33,368 nucleotides of DNA from UA16 sp042095135 (GCA_042095135.1 JBELBV010000028.1:1-33368); one strand, 5' to 3'; positions 7,256 to 15,400 are shown, numbered from the stretch's first letter. The notes: a model not told the origin generated them from the sequence alone. Made by a program: numbers and translations.

Positions 7256-8536
7256 TCAGCCTTTCTTAAACTCCAGCACCGTCTTGCGGATGATGCCAAT
7301 GCAGGCATCGAGTTGCTCGCGTGTCATGACGAGCGGCGGAGCAAAGCGAATGATGTTGCCGTGGGTGGGTTTGGCCAGCAGCCCGTTTTCTTTCAATGCG
7401 ACGCACAGGTCCCAAGCCGTTGAGCTGTCGGGGGTGTCGTTGATGATCACAGCGTTGAGCAGACCTTTTCCGCGCACGTGGTTCAGAAGGTCGGATTCGG
7501 TAGTCAGTTCGCGCATGGCTTCGCGGAAATGCGCCCCGAGCTCGCGAGCATTTTGGGCGAGTTGCTCGTCCACCACCACTTGCAATGCCGCGATGCCCAC
7601 TTCCGCAGCCACCGGATTGCCGCCAAAAGTTGAGCCGTGTTGTCCCGGATGGATGACGCCCATGATGGCGTCGTCGGCCAACACGGCGCTGACTGGATAA
7701 GCCCCGCCGGAGAGCGCCTTGCCGAGGATCAGAATATCGGCTTTGGCGAAGGTGGACTGTCGTTCGCAGTGTCCGGAACATGTACAGTTCCCGCAGGTTG
7801 CGAGCAGGGATCCGGTACGGGCGATGCCCGTCTGCACTTCATCGGCTATAAATAACACGCCCGCCGCTTGGCAGGCCGCATGCGCCCTCTTCACGAAGTC
7901 TTCCGACGGCGTGTACACGCCGGCTTCGCCTTGGATGGGCTCGACCAGGAAGCCCGCTACGTTGGGGTCTTTCAAGGCCGCTTCCAATGCCGCGATGTCG
8001 TCGTAAGGAATGACTTCAAAACCGGGGGTGTACGGGCCAAACCCGCCCGTGGAGTCGGGGTCCGTGCTGAAGCTGACGATGGTTGTCGTACGGCCGTGAA
8101 AGTTGCCTTCACACGTGATGATTTTGGCCATTCCTGCGGGAACGCCCTTCACGTCATAGGCCCACTTGCGCGCGATTTTGATGGCGGTCTCGACCGCTTC
8201 GGCGCCGGTGTTCATCGGCAGCACCTTGTCGTAGCCGAAGTAAGAGGTAACGAACTGCTCGTACTTGCCTAGGTTGCTGTTGTAGAAGGCGCGCGACGTC
8301 AATGTCAGTTTCTCCGCCTGCGCATTCATGGCCCCCACGATGCGCGGGTGGCAATGGCCTTGGTTGACGGCCGAATATGCGCTCAAGAAATCATAGTACT
8401 TCTTGCCTTCGATGTCCCATACATATACTCCTTCTCCTCGGTCCAACACCACCGGTAGGGGGTGGTAATTGTGCGCGCCGTGCGCGTTCTCCATTTCCAT
8501 CGCTTGTGCGGAACTCTGAGGGACGGTCAACTTCAT
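7256..8536 (-). CDS. rocD: Ornithine--oxo-acid aminotransferase with Cys/His-rich insertion
   Basis: Class III PLP aminotransferase (426 aa) converting ornithine and 2-oxoglutarate to glutamate semialdehyde and glutamate; cytoplasmic, linking arginine and proline metabolism. Seen: NTGAEAVETAIKIARKW, FHGRTTT, the PLP-ring aspartate in ADEVQTG, the Schiff-base lysine K273 in LILGKALSGG, and the cofactor phosphate loop GQHGSTFGGNP. Between LLAT and ADILIL is a short insertion with Cys248, Cys251, Cys253, His256 and Cys257 (CGNCTCSGHC), a spacing that looks able to bind a metal; the mammalian-type enzyme lacks it. Single gene with its own promoter, divergent from ndk by 127 bp. Confidence 0.95.
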   Translation of the reverse strand: MKLTVPQSSAQAMEMENAHGAHNYHPLPVVLDRGEGVYVWDIEGKKYYDFLSAYSAVNQGHCHPRIVGAMNAQAEKLTLTSRAFYNSNLGKYEQFVTSYFGYDKVLPMNTGAEAVETAIKIARKWAYDVKGVPAGMAKIITCEGNFHGRTTTIVSFSTDPDSTGGFGPYTPGFEVIPYDDIAALEAALKDPNVAGFLVEPIQGEAGVYTPSEDFVKRAHAACQAAGVLFIADEVQTGIARTGSLLATCGNCTCSGHCERQSTFAKADILILGKALSGGAYPVSAVLADDAIMGVIHPGQHGSTFGGNPVAAEVGIAALQVVVDEQLAQNARELGAHFREAMRELTTESDLLNHVRGKGLLNAVIINDTPDSSTAWDLCVALKENGLLAKPTHGNIIRFAPPLVMTREQLDACIGIIRKTVLEFKKG

Positions 8537-8540
8537 GCCT

Positions 8541-8548
8541 CAAAGATA
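8541..8548 (-). promoter_or_regulatory. Consensus -7 box of rocD, 4 nt before ATG
   Basis: Reading leftward: TATCTTTG, then AGGC, then the ATG at 8536. It matches TAnnTTTG exactly. The 4-nt distance predicts transcription starting at the start codon (leaderless mRNA). No -33 TTTG was found at the usual spacing. Confidence 0.6.
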
Positions 8549-8633
8549 CAATAGGCCGGGGGCAGGCGGGGTCTGCGAAGGTCATTCTGTGGGGTGGATT
8601 TTTTCAAATCATCGCGAATAAAGAAATGCGGAG

Positions 8634-8641
8634 TACTTTTG
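8634..8641 (+). promoter_or_regulatory. Consensus -7 box of ndk
   Basis: TACTTTTG matches TAnnTTTG exactly and lies 22 nt before ATG 8664, leaving room for a short leader of about 16-18 nt. No clear -33 element was seen. Confidence 0.55.
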
Positions 8642-8663
8642 CACCGCAAATCAAACTGATACC

Positions 8664-9083
8664 ATGGCTACAAACCGCACATTCACCATGATCAAGCCCG
8701 ATGCTACAGGCGCGGGCCATACAGGTAAGATAATCGACCGCATCATCGAAGCTGGGTTCTCCATCAAGGCGATGAAGTGGACGCAATTGAGCATCGACGA
8801 TGCCAAAGCATTTTACGCCGTTCACGCCGAACGCCCATTCTACGGTGAGTTGACGGAGTACATGAGCAGCGGACCCATCGTTGCAGCCATCCTCGAGAAG
8901 GACAACGCCGTAGCCGACTTCCGTGAGTTAATCGGAGCCACCAACCCCGCCGAAGCTGCGCCCGGAACCATCCGAGCGGACTTCGCCGAGAGCATTGCTG
9001 CCAATGCCGTTCACGGTTCAGACAGCGATGAGAATGCCGCCATTGAAGGGGCCTTCTACTTTAGCTCCCGAGAGCTCGCCTAA
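8664..9083 (+). CDS. ndk: Nucleoside diphosphate kinase
   Basis: Transfers the gamma phosphate of ATP to nucleoside diphosphates through a phospho-histidine; cytoplasmic. At 139 residues it is of normal length. Seen: the N-terminal TFTMIKPDA, the ERPFYGELTEYMSSGP segment, GATNPAEAAPGTIRADF, and the catalytic H117 in NAVHGSDS. Monocistronic: its own promoter lies upstream and a strong hairpin follows 20 bp after the stop. Confidence 0.97.
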   Translation: MATNRTFTMIKPDATGAGHTGKIIDRIIEAGFSIKAMKWTQLSIDDAKAFYAVHAERPFYGELTEYMSSGPIVAAILEKDNAVADFRELIGATNPAEAAPGTIRADFAESIAANAVHGSDSDENAAIEGAFYFSSRELA

Positions 9084-9103
9084 GCACGAAGACAAACCCA
9101 TTG

Positions 9104-9131
9104 AAAAGCCTCCCACCGTGGAGGCTTTTTT
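9104..9131. terminator. Bidirectional intrinsic terminator between ndk and the recD-like gene
   Basis: Perfect 10-bp arms AAAAGCCTCC (9104-9113) and GGAGGCTTTT (9120-9129) with a 6-nt loop, running into TTTTTT on the + strand and AAAA on the other side. It should stop ndk transcription. On the minus strand it begins at the helicase stop codon (9132-9130), so it can serve both genes. Confidence 0.85.
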
Positions 9132-10578
9132 ATTCAAAAAATTCGTCGGAGAAGTTCAGGAGGGCTAGTTCGGACTGGGCCCGCGTGAAAGCCGTATAGA
9201 GCCAACGCAACCATTCCACGTTCAGCGTTTCCTCCGTTACATATCCGGGGTCGATGATGACGGATTGCCATTGGCCGCCTTGCGCTTTGTGGCAGGTGAG
9301 TGACCACGCAAATTTGACTTGCAGCGCCTGGTAGCATTCATCGGCTTTGACGGCCTTGAGGATCGCAGACTTGGAGCCCAAATGGATGTAGTCTTCCGCA
9401 ATGGCCTCTTGCAATAATTGCACATCGGCGTAAGGGATGGACGGCAGGTCGGATTCCAAAATACTGAGGTTGACGGTCACCTCGAATACGCCCCAATCAG
9501 GGGCATCTGCAAACTCCACCTCGACTTGGGCGAATTGCACGCCGTAACGTTCAAACCGCTTGAGGACTTTGGTGACCACCACCACATCGCCATTGGCCAA
9601 GAGCGAGGTGGGCACGGCATCCACCGAGGCGAGCCAATGGTAGTTGTTTTTGACGACCATCAACCGGTCGCCGGCCTCGAGGCTTTCCTCGCGCCACAAA
9701 ATCCTGTGACGGATCTGCTGATTGAACGCCTGGGCTCGTTTGTTGGAGCGGGTGATAATGCCGACGTTGTCCTCGCCGTGCTGGTCAAACGCCGTTTCGA
9801 TGTATTCCTGCAGGTCATAGCCATTGATCCGCCGGATGTCGCTCATTCCATCAATCTTGAATTGCGGCCACCGCGCTTCGCCGGCCTCAATTTGCAAGCG
9901 CAAGCGGTGCGCATTGAAGAGGATGCCGCTGTCCATTTCCTGCCGCACCACGTCGGTCAGTCGAACGGTGGCTACCGTTAGGGCGAAATCGCGGCGCATC
10001 TGGTTTTCATTCAAAGCGGGGCTTTCGGATTCGCCCACCGGTGGTAGCTGCGCGTCGTCACCGACCAAGACGAGCCGGCAGCCTTCGCCGCTGAATACGA
10101 ATTCCATCAGGTCATCAAGCAGACTGCGGTACTGCATGCCGCCCCCGTCGCTCCGTTGGCGTCCTTCCCCAATCATCGAGGCTTCGTCGACAATGAATAC
10201 CGTGTTTTCACGGGTGTTGGGCGCGAGGCCGAATGCCGGGTTGCCATCACCGCTGCGCTTCGTGCGGTAGATGTGGCGGTGAATGGTCGAAGCATACAGG
10301 TGGGCGTAGGACTGCATCACCTTGGCCGCTCTGCCGGTCGGAGCCAGCAGTACCGGGCGCTGTCCGTATTCTCGAAGCACCTTGACCAAGGCCCCGACGC
10401 TCGTGGTTTTACCAGTCCCTGCATACCCGCGGATCATGATGGCGCAACGCGACTGGGTGCTGAAATGGAACCGAGCCAGCGCATGAATCAGCCGCCCTTG
10501 GCCGTCTGTCGGCGCATGGGGAAAATGCCGCGCCATGCTGTCGACAAACGCCTCGATTTGAGCGGTGGATTCAACCAT
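9130..10578 (-). CDS. RecD-like SF1B DNA helicase / AAA ATPase
   Basis: ATP-dependent DNA helicase of 482 residues related to RecD2 and phage Dda; probably acts in DNA repair or replication restart. Seen in order: Walker A GYAGTGKTT (51-59), motif Ia LLAPTGRAAKVM, Walker B FIVDEASM, motif III GDDAQLPPVG, motif V/VI region TCHKAQGGQW (usually related to SH3-bearing domain 2B) and YTAFTRAQ near the C-terminus. There are no RecB or RecC partners and no N-terminal extension, so it is the short stand-alone form. The start at 10578 is supported by a -7 box 5 nt upstream. The stop codon is inside the terminator shared with ndk. Confidence 0.9.
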   Translation of the reverse strand: MVESTAQIEAFVDSMARHFPHAPTDGQGRLIHALARFHFSTQSRCAIMIRGYAGTGKTTSVGALVKVLREYGQRPVLLAPTGRAAKVMQSYAHLYASTIHRHIYRTKRSGDGNPAFGLAPNTRENTVFIVDEASMIGEGRQRSDGGGMQYRSLLDDLMEFVFSGEGCRLVLVGDDAQLPPVGESESPALNENQMRRDFALTVATVRLTDVVRQEMDSGILFNAHRLRLQIEAGEARWPQFKIDGMSDIRRINGYDLQEYIETAFDQHGEDNVGIITRSNKRAQAFNQQIRHRILWREESLEAGDRLMVVKNNYHWLASVDAVPTSLLANGDVVVVTKVLKRFERYGVQFAQVEVEFADAPDWGVFEVTVNLSILESDLPSIPYADVQLLQEAIAEDYIHLGSKSAILKAVKADECYQALQVKFAWSLTCHKAQGGQWQSVIIDPGYVTEETLNVEWLRWLYTAFTRAQSELALLNFSDEFFE

Positions 10579-10583
10579 GAAAG

Positions 10584-10591
10584 CGAAGGTA
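10584..10591 (-). promoter_or_regulatory. Predicted -7 box of the recD-like gene, 5 nt before ATG
   Basis: Reading leftward: TACCTTCG, then CTTTC, then ATG 10578. It is one base from TAnnTTTG. A TTG lies 16 bp upstream (10610-10608). Predicts a leaderless or nearly leaderless mRNA. Confidence 0.5.
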
Positions 10592-10636
10592 GGTGGCGGG
10601 GGTGTTCCAATGAAAGAAACTTCCTCGCCTGTGGAA

Positions 10637-10667
10637 TTTGAGGACGTCGGGAATCGTCGTAGATTCG
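10637..10667 (+). promoter_or_regulatory. Predicted promoter of the 10723-13358 operon
   Basis: TTTG (10637-10640), 19 bp, then TAGATTCG (10660-10667): both elements and the spacing fit the Bacteroidota consensus with one mismatch. It would start a transcript near 10672, leaving a leader of about 50 nt before ATG 10723, which contains a 10-codon reading frame. Confidence 0.55.
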
Positions 10668-10679
10668 CATCCGATTTAT

Positions 10680-10712
10680 ATGGCTGAAGCGCAACTCGCG
10701 GACGCCCCTTGA
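10680..10712 (+). other. Possible 10-codon leader ORF
   Basis: ATG 10680 to TGA 10710-10712 would encode MAEAQLADAP, inside the predicted leader and 10 bp before the ATG of the next gene. It has no runs of one amino acid and no visible attenuator hairpins. It may be chance; listed because it sits between a good promoter and the operon's first gene. Confidence 0.2.
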
Positions 10713-10722
10713 ATGAAACTCC

Positions 10723-11604
10723 ATGGATACCTTCTTCAAAGAAATCAACAAGTACGTTGTCTCGATTTTCTTGTTTTTCGCGGGCTTGAGCTTTCTGGTC
10801 AAGTACCTAAGCGGCGACGAATTGGAAAGCCAACCCACCGCCATGCTTTTGGCTTCATTGGCCTTAATCGCCGTTGCGGTTTTGGCCATGCCTGTGGTGT
10901 TGGAGCGTTTGAATGGTAAGCACTACCGCATCATGATGGCCGTGGGCACCGTCTCCGCTCTGTGGTTGGGGTACGCAGTGTTTTACAGCGTTGACGAGGA
11001 AATCGAATTTCGTGAATTGAAGGCGCGCATCGATTCCGAAACCGTCCAAGCGTTGAAAGACATCCGCGACGCGCAAGACGCGTACCATGACATCTACGGC
11101 GTTTACTGCAACGACTTCGACTCGCTCCAGACGTTCTTGTACGAGGAGGTCATTCCCGTGAGCTTCAACATGGGTTCGTTCAACGATACGTTGCCTGAAG
11201 ACGAGAGCCGTGAGATGGGAATGGTGTTGACACGGGATGAACTCGTCCCCAAGGCCGAAGAATTGGGCATGACGGAAGACGCCTTCCTCGACCTCATTTC
11301 ATCGGATAGCACCACCTACAAGGTCCGCGATGTCATCTACACCTCATTCTATGCGGAAAACTTCACGCCAGAAATCCGCACTGCCAAGCGTTTGCCGCGT
11401 GTCGCGGTGGACAGCCTCTGGTTCAACCCGCTGACCGGCGAGCGTTTCTTGCTCGAGACCGACAGCGTCGATTCGGGTGGTTTGACCTTGTCGACAGTGT
11501 TGGTCAAGGATCCCACTCCATTCGGCCGGGAGAAAGTAAAAAAAGATACCTTGCGGTTTGGCTCCCTGACGGAAGCGCACACCGATGGTAACTGGCGAAA
11601 CTGA
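10723..11604 (+). CDS. Three-TM membrane protein with pilin-like helix motif (unknown function)
   Basis: Conserved-looking Bacteroidota membrane protein of 293 residues that I cannot assign. Three predicted TMs at about 11-29, 40-60 and 69-89 fill the N-terminus. A soluble C-terminal part (about 90-293) begins with a charged helix and then IRDAQDAYHDIYGVYCNDFD (about 114-133), which resembles the 'AQ..Y....G.Y...' pattern after the hydrophobic helix of pseudopilins; the resemblance is a hint, not a homology claim. Residues 136-230 are acidic. It is the first gene of an operon and overlaps the next gene (DUF3822) by 20 bp, which suggests the two are expressed together. Confidence 0.75.
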   Translation: MDTFFKEINKYVVSIFLFFAGLSFLVKYLSGDELESQPTAMLLASLALIAVAVLAMPVVLERLNGKHYRIMMAVGTVSALWLGYAVFYSVDEEIEFRELKARIDSETVQALKDIRDAQDAYHDIYGVYCNDFDSLQTFLYEEVIPVSFNMGSFNDTLPEDESREMGMVLTRDELVPKAEELGMTEDAFLDLISSDSTTYKVRDVIYTSFYAENFTPEIRTAKRLPRVAVDSLWFNPLTGERFLLETDSVDSGGLTLSTVLVKDPTPFGREKVKKDTLRFGSLTEAHTDGNWRN

Positions 11605-12349
11605 CCCCACTGCATTCGAAGGCACCCTGCTGATTGGCTGGGATGGCGAACGCGTGCATTGGATTGCCGAGGATGGCAATGGCATTGCCGACCATGGTGT
11701 GGATTCGGAAATCGGAACGCTCGCAGAACTTTCACTTCGTTTTGCTTCTGCTGCTGCGGTTAAACTGAGCTTGCTCCGCCCGGTGTGCTCGCTCATTCCT
11801 GCGGCAGTGGCTGATGGCATTGAATCCCAGGTGTTGGACCTGCACCACGGGCCGCGCGATCCGGCCCTGACCAGCCGCACGTTTTTGTCGGATCGATTGG
11901 GCGAGGGATTGGCACTCATTGAGTCGGGCCACTTTGGCTCCGATGATTTGTTTTTGAAAGCCTTTCCGCTCGGGCGATGGACCTCATCAACGCTGGCGGC
12001 GATTGAGTTCGGCATGAACGAAGTCCGGTCAGGAGATTGGGCGCACACGGTTCATGTTGACGTGGCCCATGGCCGTGCTTTGATGATGCGATTCGATGCG
12101 GAGGCGTTGCGTTGGTGTTCCGTTACGCATGACGTGGCTGGCGATGGCATTCTGTACCATGTGGTCAATTCGTTTCACCGCGAAGGCCTGGACCTGACGG
12201 CAGTTCAATGCCGCGTCGTTTTCGCAGGTGGAATCACGGAAGATTCCCCTATTGTCCGGCAGTTCAAGCGGTTCTTTGAGACCGTCGAATTGAATTTTGC
12301 GCATGCGGAACTGGGCGAGTCAGCTCTCTTGATGCACTTGGTCAAATGA
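11585..12349 (+). CDS. DUF3822 family protein
   Basis: Cytoplasmic-looking protein of 254 residues that I recognise as the Bacteroidota DUF3822 family from its place directly before rsmD and from its general make-up; its function is not known to me. No signal peptide, membrane segment or catalytic motif stands out. It starts 20 bp inside the preceding gene, and its TGA overlaps the rsmD start in an ATGA, so translational coupling is likely on both sides. The family name is moderately sure; that it is a real gene is nearly certain. Confidence 0.8.
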   Translation: MVTGETDPTAFEGTLLIGWDGERVHWIAEDGNGIADHGVDSEIGTLAELSLRFASAAAVKLSLLRPVCSLIPAAVADGIESQVLDLHHGPRDPALTSRTFLSDRLGEGLALIESGHFGSDDLFLKAFPLGRWTSSTLAAIEFGMNEVRSGDWAHTVHVDVAHGRALMMRFDAEALRWCSVTHDVAGDGILYHVVNSFHREGLDLTAVQCRVVFAGGITEDSPIVRQFKRFFETVELNFAHAELGESALLMHLVK

Positions 12350-12879
12350 GAATCACTGGAGGCAAATGGAAGGGGCGTAGGCCCAAGGTGGCAAAAGGCT
12401 TCAAAGGCCGCCCAACGACTGACTTCGGTCGCGAAGGCTTGTTCAATCTGCTGAATGCTCGCGTCGAGCTCGAGGGATTGCACATCTTGGAGTTGTTTGG
12501 CGGAACCGGCATGGTGGCATTGGAATTTCTCAGCCGGGATTGCGGTTCGGTGACGTCGGTGGAAAGCGATCCCAAGGCCGTGCGCGGCATGTCAACGCTG
12601 GCCCGGGATTGGGACATTGACGATTGGTCGGTGGTTCGAGGCAATGCCCTGCAATTCATTGAACGGTCTTTGACCCAGTATGACCTGATTTTTGCCGATC
12701 CACCCTACGATTTGCCGGAATTACCGGAGTTGCCGGGACGGGTGTTGGGCGGCCCTTTGTTGGTGCACGGCGGCTGGTTTATCTTGGAGCACGGAGAACG
12801 AACCGACGTATCGGGGTGTGCGCATTACGTGGAAACCCGGAAGTACGGTCACGTCCATTTTAGTTTGTTCAGGACTTGA
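12346..12879 (+). CDS. rsmD: 16S rRNA (guanine-N2-)-methyltransferase RsmD
   Basis: SAM-dependent methyltransferase of 177 residues that modifies G966 of 16S rRNA (E. coli numbering). Seen: the N-terminal MRITGGKWKGR with the following RPTTDFGREGLFN, the SAM-binding loop ELFGGTGMVALEFLSR (about 49-64), the acidic residue in SVESDP, and the catalytic DPPY at 118-121. Begins in an ATGA overlap with the DUF3822 gene; coaD follows after 14 bp, the rsmD-coaD order seen in many bacteria. Confidence 0.94.
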   Translation: MRITGGKWKGRRPKVAKGFKGRPTTDFGREGLFNLLNARVELEGLHILELFGGTGMVALEFLSRDCGSVTSVESDPKAVRGMSTLARDWDIDDWSVVRGNALQFIERSLTQYDLIFADPPYDLPELPELPGRVLGGPLLVHGGWFILEHGERTDVSGCAHYVETRKYGHVHFSLFRT

Positions 12880-12893
12880 AAACACCAGCAGCG

Positions 12894-13358
12894 ATGAAAC
12901 GAGCAGTATTCCCCGGGTCTTTTGACCCCATCACACGCGGCCACTTGAACATCCTCGAGCGTTCGGCGCCCCTCTTTGACGAAGTCATTGTTGCGGTAGG
13001 GGTCAATTCTGCGAAGCGATCCATGTTCTCGTTGGAGCAGCGGATGGCTTGGCTCGAGTCTGTTTGTGCGCGTTTCCCCCATGTGCGCGTTGCCTCTTTT
13101 GAAGGGCTGACGGCAGATTTTTGCCGCGCCAACAATGCGAAGTGGCTTCTGCGCGGGGTGCGCAATGGGGGTGACTTTGAATACGAACGGACCATCGCGC
13201 AGATGACCAAGGTGCTGCACCCCTCGCTAGAGACGGTCATCCTCTTCACGGATCCGGAGTTTGCCCATATCCATTCCAATGTGGTCCGTGAAATCCTCAA
13301 GAACGGAGGAAACGCGTCGGCGTTTGTTCCAGAAGATGTTGCCTTCCCGGATGCATAA
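12894..13358 (+). CDS. coaD: Phosphopantetheine adenylyltransferase
   Basis: Nucleotidyltransferase of 154 residues that makes dephospho-CoA from ATP and 4'-phosphopantetheine, the penultimate step of CoA synthesis. Seen: the N-terminal AVFPGSFDPITRGHLNI with the GH motif (G16-H17), the WLLRGVRNGGDFEYE segment, and the nucleotide-binding HSNVVREI near the C-terminus. ATG 12894 gives the canonical start; an in-frame TTG at 12876 overlaps the rsmD stop and is unlikely. Its last 8 bp overlap the next gene. Confidence 0.95.
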   Translation: MKRAVFPGSFDPITRGHLNILERSAPLFDEVIVAVGVNSAKRSMFSLEQRMAWLESVCARFPHVRVASFEGLTADFCRANNAKWLLRGVRNGGDFEYERTIAQMTKVLHPSLETVILFTDPEFAHIHSNVVREILKNGGNASAFVPEDVAFPDA

Positions 13359-14772
13359 ACGCCAGCGACGAATCTGCCTGATCGCGCTGAGTGCGGTCCT
13401 GGCTGTGGCCAACGTCGGCTGGGCACAATCGACAATCAAGGGCACCCTTCAATTGGAGGGGGCTGGGCCAAGCTTGATCCATGTCAAACGCATTGATTAT
13501 CCGGCGCTTCAGCTGGGAACCTGGCAAGAAGAAATTTTGGTGGATGAAACCGGCGGTTTTCAGTGGAATACCCCGGGTGAAGGCTTATACGAACTCGTGG
13601 CTCCCCCGTGGTCTTGGATGGTTTGGGTGCGCCCCGAAGAGCCGTCGGCGTTGAACCTCAGTGGTGGAAACTTCACGGCGCGCCGATTGTTGGGAAGCCC
13701 AGGTCGGTCGACATGGTCAGGTGAACACCCCACGCAATGGATGGATTCATTGGTCGGTCTGCAACGCCGCGCCAATCGTTTGCGTGCTGAGGCCCTTGTA
13801 TTGAGAAGCAGCGGAATCGCCATTCGGCAGCGGGATTCGCTGGCACAACTCAATGAAGAGTCGGCTGCCGCTTTTGAATTGCAATGGAGCCGAGCGGTCA
13901 ACGGTTGTGCCTGCGAATGGGAGTGTGATTTGGCCTGGCAAATTAAGTTGAACGAAGCGACTAGTTCGGGCCAATCCCAAACTGTATTGGATTCGTTGTG
14001 GACGAAAAGCAGCATGGGCGCTTCGAGTCGGACGTGGGCCAGCCGCCTCGCGTCTCCGGGCGCGTATTCCGGATGGCTCGCTGTGCACGGAGGCTGGTGG
14101 CTTGAGAGCCAAGTGGACTGGGAGAAGTTGAACGAGGCCGTTTTCGCTGCTAACATGGATTCACTGGCCTCGGCCATGGGTGGCCGCTGGAAGGTGGTCG
14201 ATCGCGCCGAAATGGCCGCGGCGTGGTTGGACAAAGCGATGGACCAGCCGGATGCACTGGTGCGATCGGTGTGGGAGACGTTTCCTTTTCCTGAGCCATT
14301 TGTTACGGCCTACGATGCCTTGAGGGAATACCGCAAAATAGGCCGGAGTGGCCATCTTGTAGGTGACCTTTCTTGGACCTTGCCCAATGGCGACTTGAGC
14401 AGCATTGGGGAGCAATGTCAGCAACCGTGGACGATCATTTTGGCTTTGAAAAACGGGTCAGGCCTCGCTGCGCGCGAGCGAGAAGTGTTCTCACAGATTG
14501 CCGAAAACTTGGACCGCCGGGACGTATGTTGGGTGGTGCTTTCCTTGGATGAAAACGAGGCGAATTGGCGGCAAACCCTTTCGGGCCGCCGTACCTTGGA
14601 TGAAACCGTCGGTTGGGTGGGCAACAACCCTCGGGTCATGGAATCCCTAGGCTTGGCCGTTGTGCCTCAAGTCATTGTGCTGGACGAGGATGGAAAGATT
14701 GCCGGACGCAACATACCCCTTCCGAGTGAAGGGTTGCAGCGCCGGTTGCAGTCCGCGTTGCCGCGGGATTAG
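13351..14772 (+). CDS. Secreted protein with degenerate thioredoxin-like C-terminus
   Basis: Protein of 473 residues with a clean signal peptide (about 1-25, ending VGWAQ), so periplasmic or surface-located. ATG 13351 sits inside the end of coaD (8-bp overlap) and gives the best signal peptide. The first ~80 mature residues look like the beta domain that precedes Bacteroidota TlpA-like thioredoxins. The C-terminal ~115 residues (358-473) follow a thioredoxin pattern: PWTIILAL, VCWVVLSLDE, and VVPQVIVLDEDGKIAG with the cis-proline. The CxxC active site is missing, so it should be redox-inactive. A separate cysteine cluster CACEWEC lies at 186-192. No known role. Confidence 0.7.
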   Translation: MHKRQRRICLIALSAVLAVANVGWAQSTIKGTLQLEGAGPSLIHVKRIDYPALQLGTWQEEILVDETGGFQWNTPGEGLYELVAPPWSWMVWVRPEEPSALNLSGGNFTARRLLGSPGRSTWSGEHPTQWMDSLVGLQRRANRLRAEALVLRSSGIAIRQRDSLAQLNEESAAAFELQWSRAVNGCACEWECDLAWQIKLNEATSSGQSQTVLDSLWTKSSMGASSRTWASRLASPGAYSGWLAVHGGWWLESQVDWEKLNEAVFAANMDSLASAMGGRWKVVDRAEMAAAWLDKAMDQPDALVRSVWETFPFPEPFVTAYDALREYRKIGRSGHLVGDLSWTLPNGDLSSIGEQCQQPWTIILALKNGSGLAAREREVFSQIAENLDRRDVCWVVLSLDENEANWRQTLSGRRTLDETVGWVGNNPRVMESLGLAVVPQVIVLDEDGKIAGRNIPLPSEGLQRRLQSALPRD

Positions 14773-14779
14773 GCAGCAC

Positions 14780-15400
14780 TCAGCCTTGGGATTCGGATGC
14801 TGTGGCCCGGTCCATTAGTGCGAGGATGCTCGGGTAAGCCCCGGAACGTACTTGGTGGGGTGCCGGTGCAGGCAGCCAGTGCACCCCGGTAATGCCCTCG
14901 ATGGTCTGCGGAGCGCCAGGCGTGTTGCCGCCGGCGTGTTCAGCCAAGAACCAAAAAGTTGTTTTGAGCACAGGGACTCCGTTTTCCTCGTAGGTGTGGT
15001 AGGTTTTGCCGAGGTCACCAGCCAGGGTCAGTTGGCCTATCCCCGTTTCTTCTTCCACCTCCCGCACCGCAGCGTCCTCTATTTTCTCTTCGGGTTCCAC
15101 TTTGCCTTTAGCCAGGTCCCATTTACCGTTGCGCTCGATCCAGAGGTAGGCACCTTCTTGGTTGCGCACTACGCAACCGGCAGCGAGGATTTCCCGGTAG
15201 CCGAAACAGAAATTCATCCAGAGCGCCTCGGGGTTGGAAGAGAGGAGGACGATGCCGGTCAAGTCCGGGTGCTGACGGATGAGGTTCGGCAGGGCGTCGA
15301 GGGTGGATTTATCCGGTTCACGAATGACAAGCGAATGCCCATCAGTGGGGGTATTTTCTTGAAAAAACACCGGCCGGTTCATGATGTAAACTTCATACAT
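14780..15400 (-). CDS. NUDIX hydrolase with N-terminal extension
   Basis: Predicted pyrophosphohydrolase of a nucleoside diphosphate linked to another group; substrate unknown. The full NUDIX box Gx5Ex7REUxEExGU is present at about 99-121 (GKVEPEE ... REVEEETGI). An N-terminal stretch of about 75 residues, including HPDLTGIVLLSSNPEALW, precedes the catalytic domain; total 206 residues from ATG 15400. Alternative starts at 15409 (adding MAR) and 15463 would run into pyrE. It is head-to-head with pyrE with only 7 bp between start codons, and tail-to-tail (7 bp) with the gene at 13351. A NUDIX gene beside pyrE recurs in Bacteroidota. Confidence 0.88.
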   Translation of the reverse strand: MYEVYIMNRPVFFQENTPTDGHSLVIREPDKSTLDALPNLIRQHPDLTGIVLLSSNPEALWMNFCFGYREILAAGCVVRNQEGAYLWIERNGKWDLAKGKVEPEEKIEDAAVREVEEETGIGQLTLAGDLGKTYHTYEENGVPVLKTTFWFLAEHAGGNTPGAPQTIEGITGVHWLPAPAPHQVRSGAYPSILALMDRATASESQG

